DNA of 64,000 bases, taken from positions 18,022 through 82,021 of IMG/VR virus record IMGVR_UViG_3300020312_000068. One strand, 5' to 3'. Shown here in pieces: positions 7,125-12,240 of the stretch. The position numbers and the translations under genes were made by a program. How positions within the stretch are numbered: position 1 is the stretch's first letter; each line of letters begins with the position of its first letter. The notes beneath the pieces were generated by a model. That model saw nothing but the letters and a program-made list of their open reading frames with translations. It was not told where the DNA came from and did not search any database. The DNA comes from a virus.

Positions 7125-7290
7125 ATGTTTAATTAAATGTGTATGGGCGTAGATACTCTTGGATAGTATCCTGAGAATAAAGGGTGCTTATTGAGAATAA
7201 ATCAGCGGAAATGCTAGTAAACATGCGGTGTCGTTGTGGTCTAAGGCCGTCGCCTACCAAAAGTCAAGCAGCCTTGTGATACTTTTTAAA
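7125..7290. other. Non-coding gap with a direct repeat
   Basis: I see no convincing gene here. The gap holds a 10-nt direct repeat TGAGAATAAA (7172-7181 and 7192-7201, 20-nt period) and a 6-bp inverted repeat GATACT/AGTATC near 7152-7170. A 22-codon ORF at 7211-7279 lacks supporting signals. The remainder leads into the promoter at 7291. Confidence 0.4.
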
Positions 7291-7333
7291 GTGTCCACCT
7301 TTTGCCCAAAACTGAGACTTTTGGCCTTATAAT
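7291..7333 (+). promoter_or_regulatory. GTGTCCAC/N29/TATAAT promoter
   Basis: GTGTCCAC (7291-7298), then TTTTGCCC, then TATAAT (7328-7333) exactly 29 nt from the box. The minus-strand element at 9041-9099 has the same box, TTTTGCCC and spacing. CCAAAA and TTTTGG in the spacer could form a 6-bp hairpin. Predicted transcription start about 7340, giving a leader of about 22 nt to the ATG at 7362. Confidence 0.65.
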
Positions 7334-7361
7334 TAGTTTATAGTCAATCAGAGAGTTTCCA

Positions 7362-7655
7362 ATGGCAACGGCCAAAAGTGGCACAAAACCGAGAAAGCGC
7401 AGAGTTTCACCAAAAAAGGTGAAAGATGTGACTTTTGACGTTTCTGAGATTTCTACAGCTATTAACATAATAGCCATAAAAGATCAGAAAGTGTGTATAA
7501 CCTTCCAAGGTCAAGAAAAGGAGTATGTTTACAACTATTCTGACAACTTGGCAGCTTTTGTGAAAGAGTTAGAAAAGTTCACAAAAGAGCAACATCTATC
7601 ATTAGGGAAATACTTTAACGGTTTAGTTAAAGACGGCAAACTCACTCAGAGCTGA
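7362..7655 (+). CDS. Basic-tailed hypothetical protein
   Basis: A 97-residue protein with a Lys/Arg-rich N-terminus (about residues 5-21, KPRKRRVSPKK) followed by a compact domain with alternating beta pattern (KVCITFQGQEKEYVYNYSDN) and a Lys-rich helix. The tail suggests nucleic-acid binding. No family is recognised. It is the first gene behind the promoter at 7291, and its stop overlaps the next start by one base. Confidence 0.65.
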   Translation: MATAKSGTKPRKRRVSPKKVKDVTFDVSEISTAINIIAIKDQKVCITFQGQEKEYVYNYSDNLAAFVKELEKFTKEQHLSLGKYFNGLVKDGKLTQS

Positions 7656-7840
7656 TGAAAATGGCTAAAAGCTATAAGAACAGGAGAAATCCTGGAAAGC
7701 AGTCGTTTGGCCAGAAAAAGAGAGAATACTTTGAAAGTATGGATCTCATGGATTCTGGTTACATTGACAAAATGTCCAATAAAACACGTATTCAGGCAAA
7801 TTGTGACCTAGAATACGACGACCCCAACGATTACGACTAA
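7655..7840 (+). CDS. Hypothetical small charged protein
   Basis: A 61-residue protein starting at ATG 7655, which shares one base with the preceding stop; ATG 7661 is an alternative. The N-terminal half is basic (KNRRNPGKQSFGQKKR) and the C-terminal half acidic (DLEYDDPNDYD). No family is recognised. It belongs to the three-gene unit transcribed from 7291. Confidence 0.55.
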   Translation: MKMAKSYKNRRNPGKQSFGQKKREYFESMDLMDSGYIDKMSNKTRIQANCDLEYDDPNDYD

Positions 7841-7842
7841 CC

Positions 7843-8025
7843 ATGGACTATAGCACAACCGTCACACACTACCATGCAGGACTGTTGAGTCCTGATGAAT
7901 GTGTCAAAATGATACAATTTCTTCTAGACACGGACAAACTCCTGGAATTCCCAGAATTGTTCGAGGTCTCAGATTATTATATCATGGAAGGATTGTGCTA
8001 TTATGTCCCTAGTCCAGTTGAATAA
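7843..8025 (+). CDS. Hypothetical small acidic protein
   Basis: A 60-residue protein beginning MDYSTTVTHYHAG, with an amphipathic helix (SPDECVKMIQFLLDTDKLLEF) and an acidic character. It starts 2 nt after the previous stop and ends the plus-strand unit; a hairpin at 8039-8059 follows. No family is recognised. Confidence 0.55.
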   Translation: MDYSTTVTHYHAGLLSPDECVKMIQFLLDTDKLLEFPELFEVSDYYIMEGLCYYVPSPVE

Positions 8026-8038
8026 TTGACCACAGTCA

Positions 8039-8059
8039 GCTGGATTTTTTAGATCCAGC
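8039..8059. terminator. Hairpin between convergent genes
   Basis: GCTGGAT (8039-8045) pairs with ATCCAGC (8053-8059) around a 7-nt T-rich loop, between the convergent genes ending at 8025 (plus) and 8065 (minus). No T-tract follows on either side, so termination is inferred from position. The arm sequence recurs in the hairpin at 8308-8328. Confidence 0.5.
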
Positions 8060-8064
8060 GCGAT

Positions 8065-8238
8065 TCAGTCTTCAAATTTGAGTTCGTGCTCTGCTTCAAT
8101 GACTGATTCCCAGAGGGAGTCGAATGCGTCATCGTGAGCAGGTGGCAAGTCTAAACCTGCCAACTCGCTGAACACCTCGCACAGGAGTGCATGCTGTGCT
8201 GAGTTGAGTCTGATCGTGAAGAGGTCGTTGATTTCCAT
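8065..8238 (-). CDS. Hypothetical micro-protein, paralogue of the one at 8611
   Basis: A 57-residue acidic protein, MEINDLFTIRLN to the stop at 8065-8067. Its LDLPPAHDDAFDSLWESVIE resembles LGLPPHLEEDAAYHSLFEKITE in the gene at 8611-8754, suggesting duplication. The ATG at 8238 lies about 7 nt from the end of the TATTAT box of the element at 8245-8302, so the mRNA would be leaderless or nearly so, and there is no clear Shine-Dalgarno. Confidence 0.65.
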   Translation of the reverse strand: MEINDLFTIRLNSAQHALLCEVFSELAGLDLPPAHDDAFDSLWESVIEAEHELKFED

Positions 8239-8244
8239 GTCTTA

Positions 8245-8302
8245 ATAATACACGAAAATGGGGACTAGAAAGCAAAAAAGGGACAGTATCTCAACTGTCC
8301 CT
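8245..8302 (-). promoter_or_regulatory. Hairpin terminator fused to an N29/TATTAT promoter, minus strand
   Basis: AGGGACAGT and ACTGTCCCT (8279-8287 with 8294-8302) form a 9-bp stem with a 6-nt loop. On the minus strand it is followed by TTTTTT, so it can terminate the upstream micro-gene operon. The same 3' arm then stands 29 nt before TATTAT (8250-8245), as in the plus-strand elements. It therefore looks like a combined terminator and promoter. Confidence 0.65.
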
Positions 8303-8307
8303 AGGCA

Positions 8308-8328
8308 GCTGGAATTTTTCATTCCAGC
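8308..8328. repeat. GCTGGAAT hairpin at the end of the micro-gene operon
   Basis: GCTGGAAT (8308-8315) pairs with ATTCCAGC (8321-8328) around a 5-nt loop. It overlaps the stop codon of the gene at 8319. The preceding AGGCAGCTGG is shared with the regions at 8035-8043 and 9100-9109. Confidence 0.5.
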
Positions 8329-8477
8329 GTTGTTATTGTGCCCTCGCTGACGATGATTCCATCTGCATAGTAGGAATCGAAATACGATTCCAACTCTTCT
8401 TGCAGGTGTCTCCATTGTACAGACTCTTCAACAGGCACGGAGATGTCAAAGCAAACTCTGAATTTCTCTACTGACAT
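8319..8477 (-). CDS. Hypothetical 52-residue protein
   Basis: Runs from the ATG at 8477 to TGA at 8319-8321 on the minus strand, MSVEKFRVCFDISVP..., acidic, with an amphipathic WRHLQEELESYF helix and a beta-like C-terminus. It is too short for ordinary ORF thresholds, but it starts inside the end of the upstream gene (8468-8614), the usual coupling in this operon. No family is recognised. Confidence 0.6.
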   Translation of the reverse strand: MSVEKFRVCFDISVPVEESVQWRHLQEELESYFDSYYADGIIVSEGTITTLE

Positions 8478-8614
8478 AGATCCTCAAACCTGCGAAGGAT
8501 TTCAATTTGAATGTCCTCTTGGGACATCATGGCGAGGTTGCCTGTTTCGGTTGCCTCTTGCATGACATCCTCATAAAGACTTTCAAGGATGGATTCGTGA
8601 TGAAGGGTGCTCAT
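8468..8614 (-). CDS. Hypothetical 48-residue protein
   Basis: Runs from the ATG at 8614 to TAG at 8468-8470, MSTLHHESILESLYEDVMQ..., a strongly helical acidic peptide. It shares ATGA with the upstream gene (stop 8611-8613) and overlaps the downstream one by 10 nt. No family is recognised; the coupling and the neighbours are the evidence that it is real. Confidence 0.6.
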   Translation of the reverse strand: MSTLHHESILESLYEDVMQEATETGNLAMMSQEDIQIEILRRFEDLCQ

Positions 8615-8754
8615 GAATAATCGAAGGGTGAAGGTTCAGTAATTTTCTCAAAGAGGGAATGATATGCAGCGTCCTCTTCGAGGTGAGGCGGAAGACCTAA
8701 ATCTTGAATGAAAAGAATTGCATTCACGAGTGCGGTTTCTTCTGCCTCGGTCAT
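8611..8754 (-). CDS. Hypothetical 47-residue protein, paralogue of the one at 8065
   Basis: Runs from the ATG at 8754 to TGA at 8611-8613, MTEAEETALVNAILF.... GAGGGA at the end of the upstream gene gives a good Shine-Dalgarno at normal spacing. The LGLPPHLEEDAAYHSLFEKI segment resembles the protein at 8065-8238, so the two are probably an old duplication. No family is recognised. Confidence 0.6.
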   Translation of the reverse strand: MTEAEETALVNAILFIQDLGLPPHLEEDAAYHSLFEKITEPSPFDYS

Positions 8755-8765
8755 TCGTAATTCCC

Positions 8766-9014
8766 TCACGCTGCCACCCCCTCAGGGTGGCAAAGGTCAA
8801 CGATGGTTTGCTGAGTCACTTCACGCACTGAGTCCACGTGCTTGAAATACTGATTGATGTGCTTGCTCGTAGTACGAGAGTAGTACACGTCAGTTTTGAA
8901 GTGTCCGAGGTCAAGAGAGAATCCTGCTACGGGTGTCTCATAAGAGAATAGTACAGAAGTACCATTGTTGAATGAGAGTTCAGTTTGGTTTGCACCGAGT
9001 TGTCTTAGGATCAT
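8766..9014 (-). CDS. Hypothetical 82-residue protein of cyanophage type
   Basis: An 82-residue protein with LSFNNGTSVLFSYETPVAG and YYSRTTSKHINQYF. I recall this pattern from small conserved cyanophage proteins of unknown function: two beta-strands, then a short helix. It is the first gene of a four-gene minus-strand operon (8319-9014) driven from the element at 9041-9099; the predicted leader is about 20 nt. Confidence 0.7.
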   Translation of the reverse strand: MILRQLGANQTELSFNNGTSVLFSYETPVAGFSLDLGHFKTDVYYSRTTSKHINQYFKHVDSVREVTQQTIVDLCHPEGVAA

Positions 9015-9040
9015 TTTAGTCCGATTTGGTTGACTCTTTT

Positions 9041-9099
9041 AATATAGTCCATATGCAGGCAGTGCAGGGGCAAAAGTGGACACCTTGTCAACTGTCCAC
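9041..9099 (-). promoter_or_regulatory. Hairpin-box/N29/TATATT promoter, minus strand
   Basis: GTGGACA (9076-9082) and TGTCCAC (9093-9099) form a 7-bp inverted repeat with a 10-nt loop. Read on the minus strand, GTGTCCAC then TTTTGCCC precede TATATT (9046-9041) by 29 nt, copying the plus-strand element at 7291-7333. Confidence 0.65.
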
Positions 9100-9117
9100 A
9101 GGCAGCTGAGCAAAAAA

Positions 9118-9141
9118 AGAGCACCCCTGAGGGTGCTTTTT
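9118..9141. terminator. Bidirectional intrinsic terminator
   Basis: AGCACCC (9120-9126) and GGGTGCT (9131-9137) form a 7-bp stem with loop CTGA, flanked by an A-run on the left and TTTTT on the right, so it can terminate in both directions. It lies just beyond the stop of the minus-strand gene at 9144. Confidence 0.85.
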
Positions 9142-9143
9142 AA

Positions 9144-9452
9144 TTAGAACTTGATTCTGCCGATTACTGGCAAGAGTTCTTTGGTTAGTGCCTCAAGGTA
9201 GAGCAGAGGCAACAGGATCAAACTTAGACCGTCTCTTGGATAATCCTTGAGAGATTTCAAGTTGACCTTTGCGTCTTCGATCTTTTTGTATGATCTCTTG
9301 ACGCTTTCAGAATCTGGAGTGATGACCACTTTTGCAGGTTCTGGTTTTGCAACCGCTTTGCGAGTTCTCGCTTTTGGGGTTGCTGGTTTCCGTGTCCGTG
9401 TCTTACGTGCTGGTTTTGCTGCGGTTGACTTGGAAGCGGTTGAAGTTGGCAT
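9144..9452 (-). CDS. Histone-H1-like basic-tailed protein
   Basis: About 102 residues from the ATG at 9452; an upstream ATG at 9467 would give a nearly leaderless form behind TATAAT at 9484-9479. The first 50 residues are Lys/Ala/Pro/Thr/Arg-rich with repeated KPATPKARTRK-like units, resembling bacterial H1-like tails, and should bind nucleic acid non-specifically. The second half is a compact helical region ending in LLPLLYLEALTKELLPVIGRIKF. A terminator follows at 9118-9141. Precise role unknown. Confidence 0.65.
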   Translation of the reverse strand: MPTSTASKSTAAKPARKTRTRKPATPKARTRKAVAKPEPAKVVITPDSESVKRSYKKIEDAKVNLKSLKDYPRDGLSLILLPLLYLEALTKELLPVIGRIKF

Positions 9453-9478
9453 GCAGAAGAAATGCATTTGACTCTTGC

Positions 9479-9484
9479 ATTATA
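9479..9484 (-). promoter_or_regulatory. TATAAT -10 box for the H1-like gene
   Basis: TATAAT on the minus strand, 11 nt before the ATG at 9467. No GTGTCCAC box lies 28-29 nt upstream, so it does not belong to the hairpin-box family. Confidence 0.45.
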
Positions 9485-9583
9485 GTCACAACCCGACCCC
9501 GTTTAGCAAACCCGTAACATAATGAAACAATAAAACGGCTGACTTTCTGTTTCAATATGTAACGCTTTTGTTGGTTAGGTCTC

Positions 9584-9883
9584 ATGATCCTTTATTATAA
9601 GGTCATCGGTGAGGAGGGGTTCGCGGAATGTCCCCTGTTCGACCCTCACCGAGTTTTCTTCACAACTGAATCTATGGCACTGTCTTCTTGGACACCGACC
9701 AACAACAAACCGAATCATCCCCACTACATGCCCAACAAGAAATGGAATTCTTACAAGCGATGGGTTGATGCAGGATTCATCTTCTTTGATCGAATGGAAT
9801 TCCATATGAGAGCATACCCGCCCATGAACTTTCGACCTAACACCAGCGGGCACAATATCATCACTCTCACCCGCCACTTCTAA
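9584..9883 (+). CDS. Hypothetical aromatic-rich protein
   Basis: A 99-residue protein beginning MILYYKVIGEEGF, rich in Phe, Trp, Tyr, His and Pro, with a beta-like pattern. The overlapping minus-strand frame of similar length (9575-9877) is rejected because its composition is Arg/Ser/Cys-rich and it has no ribosome-binding site. TTAGG lies just ahead of the ATG. No family is recognised. It is transcribed divergently from the H1-like gene and ends before the element at 9896. Confidence 0.55.
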   Translation: MILYYKVIGEEGFAECPLFDPHRVFFTTESMALSSWTPTNNKPNHPHYMPNKKWNSYKRWVDAGFIFFDRMEFHMRAYPPMNFRPNTSGHNIITLTRHF

Positions 9884-9895
9884 CCAGTTGGATTA

Positions 9896-9939
9896 GTGGC
9901 ACACTCGACCCCTTCTAGGGGTCTTTTTTTGTGTATACT
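9896..9939 (+). promoter_or_regulatory. GTGGCACAC/N29/TATACT promoter
   Basis: GTGGCACAC (9896-9904), 29-nt spacer, TATACT (9934-9939). The spacer contains a complete intrinsic terminator (9907-9930), so promoter recognition would span a terminator hairpin. The box is a variant of GTGTCCAC that is repeated exactly at 10291-10299. Confidence 0.6.
9907..9930 (+). terminator. Intrinsic terminator within the 9896 promoter spacer
   Basis: GACCCCT (9907-9913) pairs with AGGGGTC (9917-9923) around a 3-nt loop, followed by seven T. It terminates the gene ending at 9883. Confidence 0.85.
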
Positions 9940-9965
9940 AAAAGAGTAAACAAACGAGATTCATT

Positions 9966-10277
9966 TTGCAGACTCATTCAATCACCCTCGGCATGAACAT
10001 CCCAAACGAGGGCAAACTCACAAACCAAATGTGGGTCGATTTTCTAAACAGCGTTTCTGATCTTATCCCATATTGCACCATACAGGATGCAGTCGGAATT
10101 TTCAAAGGCGAGGTTGAGCAAAGCAAAATCATCTCAATCACCGTGGACGAAAGAACCACAGGTGCAATGCACATGATCTCAAATCTTGAAAAGGTCGGGG
10201 ACATGTACAAAAAACAGTTCAGGCAAGAATGCATAATGTATTCTATGACCAAGGTCGATAGTCTGACCTTCGCCTAG
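9966..10277 (+). CDS. Hypothetical protein
   Basis: A 103-residue protein from the TTG at 9966; GAG at 9956-9958 is a weak Shine-Dalgarno at 7 nt. The next in-frame ATG (9993) would remove nine residues. The sequence has a mixed alpha/beta pattern (MWVDFLNSVSDLIPYCTIQDAVGIFKG...IISITVDERTTGAMHMISNLEKV) and no recognised family. It forms a single-gene unit between the promoter at 9896 and the hairpin at 10285. Confidence 0.6.
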   Translation: MQTHSITLGMNIPNEGKLTNQMWVDFLNSVSDLIPYCTIQDAVGIFKGEVEQSKIISITVDERTTGAMHMISNLEKVGDMYKKQFRQECIMYSMTKVDSLTFA

Positions 10278-10284
10278 GACAGTC

Positions 10285-10333
10285 AAGAGAGTGGCACACG
10301 TTGTCACTCTCTTTCCTTTTTTCCCTCTATAAT
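10285..10333 (+). promoter_or_regulatory. Hairpin terminator with GTGGCACAC/N28/TATAAT promoter
   Basis: AAGAGAGTG (10285-10293) pairs with CACTCTCTT (10305-10313), followed by a T-rich tract, a likely terminator for the gene ending at 10277. GTGGCACAC (10291-10299) overlaps the stem and stands 28 nt before TATAAT (10328-10333). Predicted transcription start coincides with the ATG at 10340. Confidence 0.65.
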
Positions 10334-10339
10334 GAATGT

Positions 10340-10519
10340 ATGAAAAACAAACTCATTCAAGGCGACGGTTTTCTTTGCTCTCCAGGTATGGAGGATTTCT
10401 GCAAAAGAATGGTCGCCCAAGAGAGACAACAAATGCAGATCGATGAAGAGATTCGTCTCGGACTAAGACCTGCCCCCAGTAGACACTTCGGATACTGGAA
10501 CATAAGCGATAGACATTAA
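10340..10519 (+). CDS. Hypothetical 59-residue protein, probably leaderless mRNA
   Basis: Begins MKNKLIQGDGF at ATG 10340 and ends at TAA 10517-10519. The ATG lies 7 nt beyond the TATAAT at 10328-10333, where transcription should start, and no Shine-Dalgarno precedes it. It is helical and charged in the middle (MEDFCKRMVAQERQQMQIDEEIRLG), with an aromatic C-terminus. The stop codon lies in the loop of the hairpin at 10502-10534. No family is recognised. Confidence 0.6.
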   Translation: MKNKLIQGDGFLCSPGMEDFCKRMVAQERQQMQIDEEIRLGLRPAPSRHFGYWNISDRH

Positions 10520-10537
10520 CGCTCTATCGCTTATAAT
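10502..10537 (+). promoter_or_regulatory. 12-bp hairpin merging into a TATAAT box
   Basis: ATAAGCGATAGA (10502-10513) pairs perfectly with TCTATCGCTTAT (10523-10534), loop 9 nt. TATAAT (10532-10537) begins inside the 3' arm. It differs from the GTGTCCAC family but again joins a hairpin to a -10 box. It precedes the gene at 10568. Confidence 0.55.
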
Positions 10538-10567
10538 TAAAACATCACACACAGGAGATTTCATTCT

Positions 10568-10753
10568 ATGGCATCATGGGCAGTACAACCCTCATCATGG
10601 GGTAACGAACTCAAAGCAAATGCAGAGTTTGGTTCTGACTTTGACCGCATCCAAGACATTGCTTATTCATGGGCAACTGAAATGGGTGAAGCGATGACAG
10701 TATGGAAGTGTGGGACAATCAGTGAATTTAAGTGGATGGAGGTAGATGCTTAA
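10568..10753 (+). CDS. Hypothetical small protein
   Basis: A 61-residue protein beginning MASWAVQPSSWGNE, rich in Trp and acidic residues. AGGAG at 10553-10557 gives a good ribosome-binding site. Its TAA overlaps the ATG at 10753. No family is recognised. Confidence 0.6.
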   Translation: MASWAVQPSSWGNELKANAEFGSDFDRIQDIAYSWATEMGEAMTVWKCGTISEFKWMEVDA

Positions 10754-10917
10754 TGAACGCATCAACTCACGAACTCTTATCAACTGACCCTTACATCAAA
10801 TACTATTTTCTCTCATGTCCCGATCAACAAGAACAGCAGTCCGTTATTGGACAAACCAGCAAAACAACCCGCGTTTACTCTGGTTCAACTCATTCCAAGA
10901 GGCAGTCGATCTTGTAG
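10753..10917 (+). CDS. Doubtful small ORF overlapping the gene at 10815
   Basis: Starts at the ATG sharing one base with the previous stop (MNASTHELLSTDPYIKYYFLSC...). The first 22 residues look protein-like, but from about residue 22 the sequence is Ser/Thr/Gln-rich and resembles a shadow of the frame starting at 10815. It may be a short coupling ORF, or the two frames may be one gene split by a frameshift. Confidence 0.35.
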   Translation: MNASTHELLSTDPYIKYYFLSCPDQQEQQSVIGQTSKTTRVYSGSTHSKRQSIL

Positions 10918-10973
10918 AGGGATTTCTCAAATGTGGTTACCGTGCTGAGATAGCACCGCCACATATCAGATAA
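10815..10973 (+). CDS. Hypothetical 52-residue protein
   Basis: Runs from the ATG at 10815 to TAA at 10971-10973, beginning MSRSTRTAVRYWTNQQN and continuing with FNSFQEAVDLVEGFLKCGYRAEIA. The amphipathic helix and the even composition make this the more convincing of two overlapping frames. A GC-rich hairpin follows. No family is recognised. Confidence 0.6.
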   Translation: MSRSTRTAVRYWTNQQNNPRLLWFNSFQEAVDLVEGFLKCGYRAEIAPPHIR

Positions 10974-11098
10974 GGACAGTCGGGGGCGTTGCGCCCCCCC
11001 TGCCCCGTTTAAAAAGAGTCCCGTTCGTCTAACCTACAAAAGTGGGTACGTGCGGGATCGTTATATAGAAAATATTTTTTCTCAGAAATTTTTGCCCT
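10974..11098. other. Non-coding gap with a GC-rich hairpin
   Basis: GGGGGCG (10982-10988) and CGCCCCC (10992-10998) form a very stable 7-bp stem with a 3-nt loop, unusual in this AT-rich genome and without a following T-tract. Farther on is TATATA near 11072 and the inverted repeat AGAAAA/TTTTCT. No gene is seen. Confidence 0.45.
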
Positions 11099-11452
11099 AT
11101 GAGCGATCCGAATAAACTTAAACCAGGAAGTTACATAGACACTCAGGGAATGGGTGGTCCTATGACTCCAGAAGATCTTGCCAAATGGAAGGCATCTCCT
11201 GAGTATAAGAAACAGACTTACAAACCCGCCATTGTAAAACCTCGAAGACTATTCACAGATACTTACTGTAAGGAGATGTCAATATTAATCAACGAGGTAC
11301 TTGACGCAAGGGAAGGTAAGATGGATTACACATCTTATTTCGATACAGAAGAATTCAAACATCCCGTAACAGAGGATGAACCACCTTACAGTAGACCTAT
11401 CACACATGACTTCGAGAAAAGAGTCCTCAGAAAAATGTTCCCCAAAGACTGA
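11099..11452 (+). CDS. Hypothetical protein
   Basis: A 117-residue protein beginning MSDPNKLKPGSYID, with Pro-rich and Lys-rich stretches, a helical segment (YCKEMSILINEVLDAREG) and a basic C-terminus. There is no Shine-Dalgarno before the ATG. It looks like a conserved phage protein of unknown function, but I cannot name it. It overlaps the following ORF. Confidence 0.6.
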   Translation: MSDPNKLKPGSYIDTQGMGGPMTPEDLAKWKASPEYKKQTYKPAIVKPRRLFTDTYCKEMSILINEVLDAREGKMDYTSYFDTEEFKHPVTEDEPPYSRPITHDFEKRVLRKMFPKD

Positions 11453-11651
11453 GCATACATTCACCTTTACGGATGAACAATTATTATGTCTACAAGTATG
11501 CTTACAGAATGCTCCGACACCATATCATATCTCTAAGAAGAAGATAGTTGGTGATCTTGAAGGTATAATAGGTAAACCACCTGTCGTCAAGCATCCCCCC
11601 TTAAAGGTTGCTAAGTACGATCTATCAAAATATGGGATAACTGATCAATGA
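11406..11651 (+). CDS. Hypothetical protein with uncertain start
   Basis: The frame supports about 60-81 residues; protein-like composition begins at about TFTFTDEQLLCLQVCLQNAP and continues to KYDLSKYGITDQ. The ATG at 11406 is used here, ATG 11376 is longer, and neither has a clear ribosome-binding site. Its stop overlaps the purN ATG (TGATG-type junction at 11648-11651), so it is probably cotranslated with purN. Confidence 0.5.
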   Translation: MTSRKESSEKCSPKTEHTFTFTDEQLLCLQVCLQNAPTPYHISKKKIVGDLEGIIGKPPVVKHPPLKVAKYDLSKYGITDQ

Positions 11652-12196
11652 GAATAGCAGTACTCTGTTCAGGTTCTGGTACTAACTTCGAGAACCTCGT
11701 AACACAATGCCCTGAGCATGACTTTGTGCTTATGATTTATAATAAAGAAGATTGTGGAGCAATAAAAAGAGCAGACCGCCTCGGAATACCCCACATACAC
11801 CTAACAAGTAGGGAAGAAAATGAGATGATAGCACTCTTGACGAACATCAATGTAGAATTAGTTGTACTCGCAGGGTGGATGAGGGTGCTATCTTCCGAAT
11901 TTATCAAAGCATTTCCAAGGCAGATCATTAATATACACCCAAGTCTCTTGCCAAAGTACAAAGGCTTACATGCTATACAGCAAGCATTAGACGCTGGAGA
12001 CAATATTACTGGTTGTACTGTTCATTATGTCACTGAAGAATTAGATTCTGGTGAAATAATAGACCAATCACATGTCCATATCTCTAAGGAAGACACTCTA
12101 GAGACTCTAACACAACGTGTACAACGTGCTGAACACCGATTGTTACCGTTAGTTGTTAAGCAAATCGAAAGAAATTATGAATTTGTGTTGAATTGA
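11648..12196 (+). CDS. purN: Phosphoribosylglycinamide formyltransferase PurN
   Basis: A 182-residue enzyme that transfers a formyl group from 10-formyltetrahydrofolate to GAR in purine synthesis. The N-terminus MRIAVLCSGSGTNFENL matches the phosphate-binding loop, INIHPSLLPKYKG holds catalytic Asn95 and His97, and the conserved acid is Asp133 in TEELDSGEI. These correspond to Asn106, His108 and Asp144 of the E. coli enzyme. It is slightly shorter than bacterial PurN (about 190-212). It is a known cyanophage auxiliary metabolic gene, presumably raising purine supply for phage DNA synthesis. Confidence 0.95.
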   Translation: MRIAVLCSGSGTNFENLVTQCPEHDFVLMIYNKEDCGAIKRADRLGIPHIHLTSREENEMIALLTNINVELVVLAGWMRVLSSEFIKAFPRQIINIHPSLLPKYKGLHAIQQALDAGDNITGCTVHYVTEELDSGEIIDQSHVHISKEDTLETLTQRVQRAEHRLLPLVVKQIERNYEFVLN

Positions 12197-12215
12197 ACAA
12201 ATAATGTGTTATAAT
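12188..12215 (+). promoter_or_regulatory. Sigma70-like promoter
   Basis: TTGAAT (12188-12193), 16-nt spacer, TATAAT (12210-12215), ahead of the gene at 12241. No hairpin box lies 28-29 nt upstream, so this resembles an ordinary host-type promoter. It overlaps the purN stop. Confidence 0.5.
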
Positions 12216-12240
12216 TACTTGTACAGACCTATACAAACGG

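Noticed and set aside
7211-7279. 22-codon ORF with CRCG motif
   Set aside because: No ribosome-binding site or coupling, and too short to support.
9575-9877. Minus-strand 100-codon frame opposite the gene at 9584
   Set aside because: Arg/Ser/Cys-rich composition typical of an antisense shadow and no ribosome-binding site. The plus frame has better composition.
3999-10299. GTGTCCAC boxes as T4 MotA boxes or cyanobacterial Pho boxes
   Set aside because: The sequence and the distance from the -10 do not match either; no tandem 8-bp Pho repeats are seen.
11648-12196. PurN as a truncated pseudogene because it is shorter than bacterial enzymes
   Set aside because: All catalytic residues are present in order and the length is only slightly below that of bacterial enzymes.
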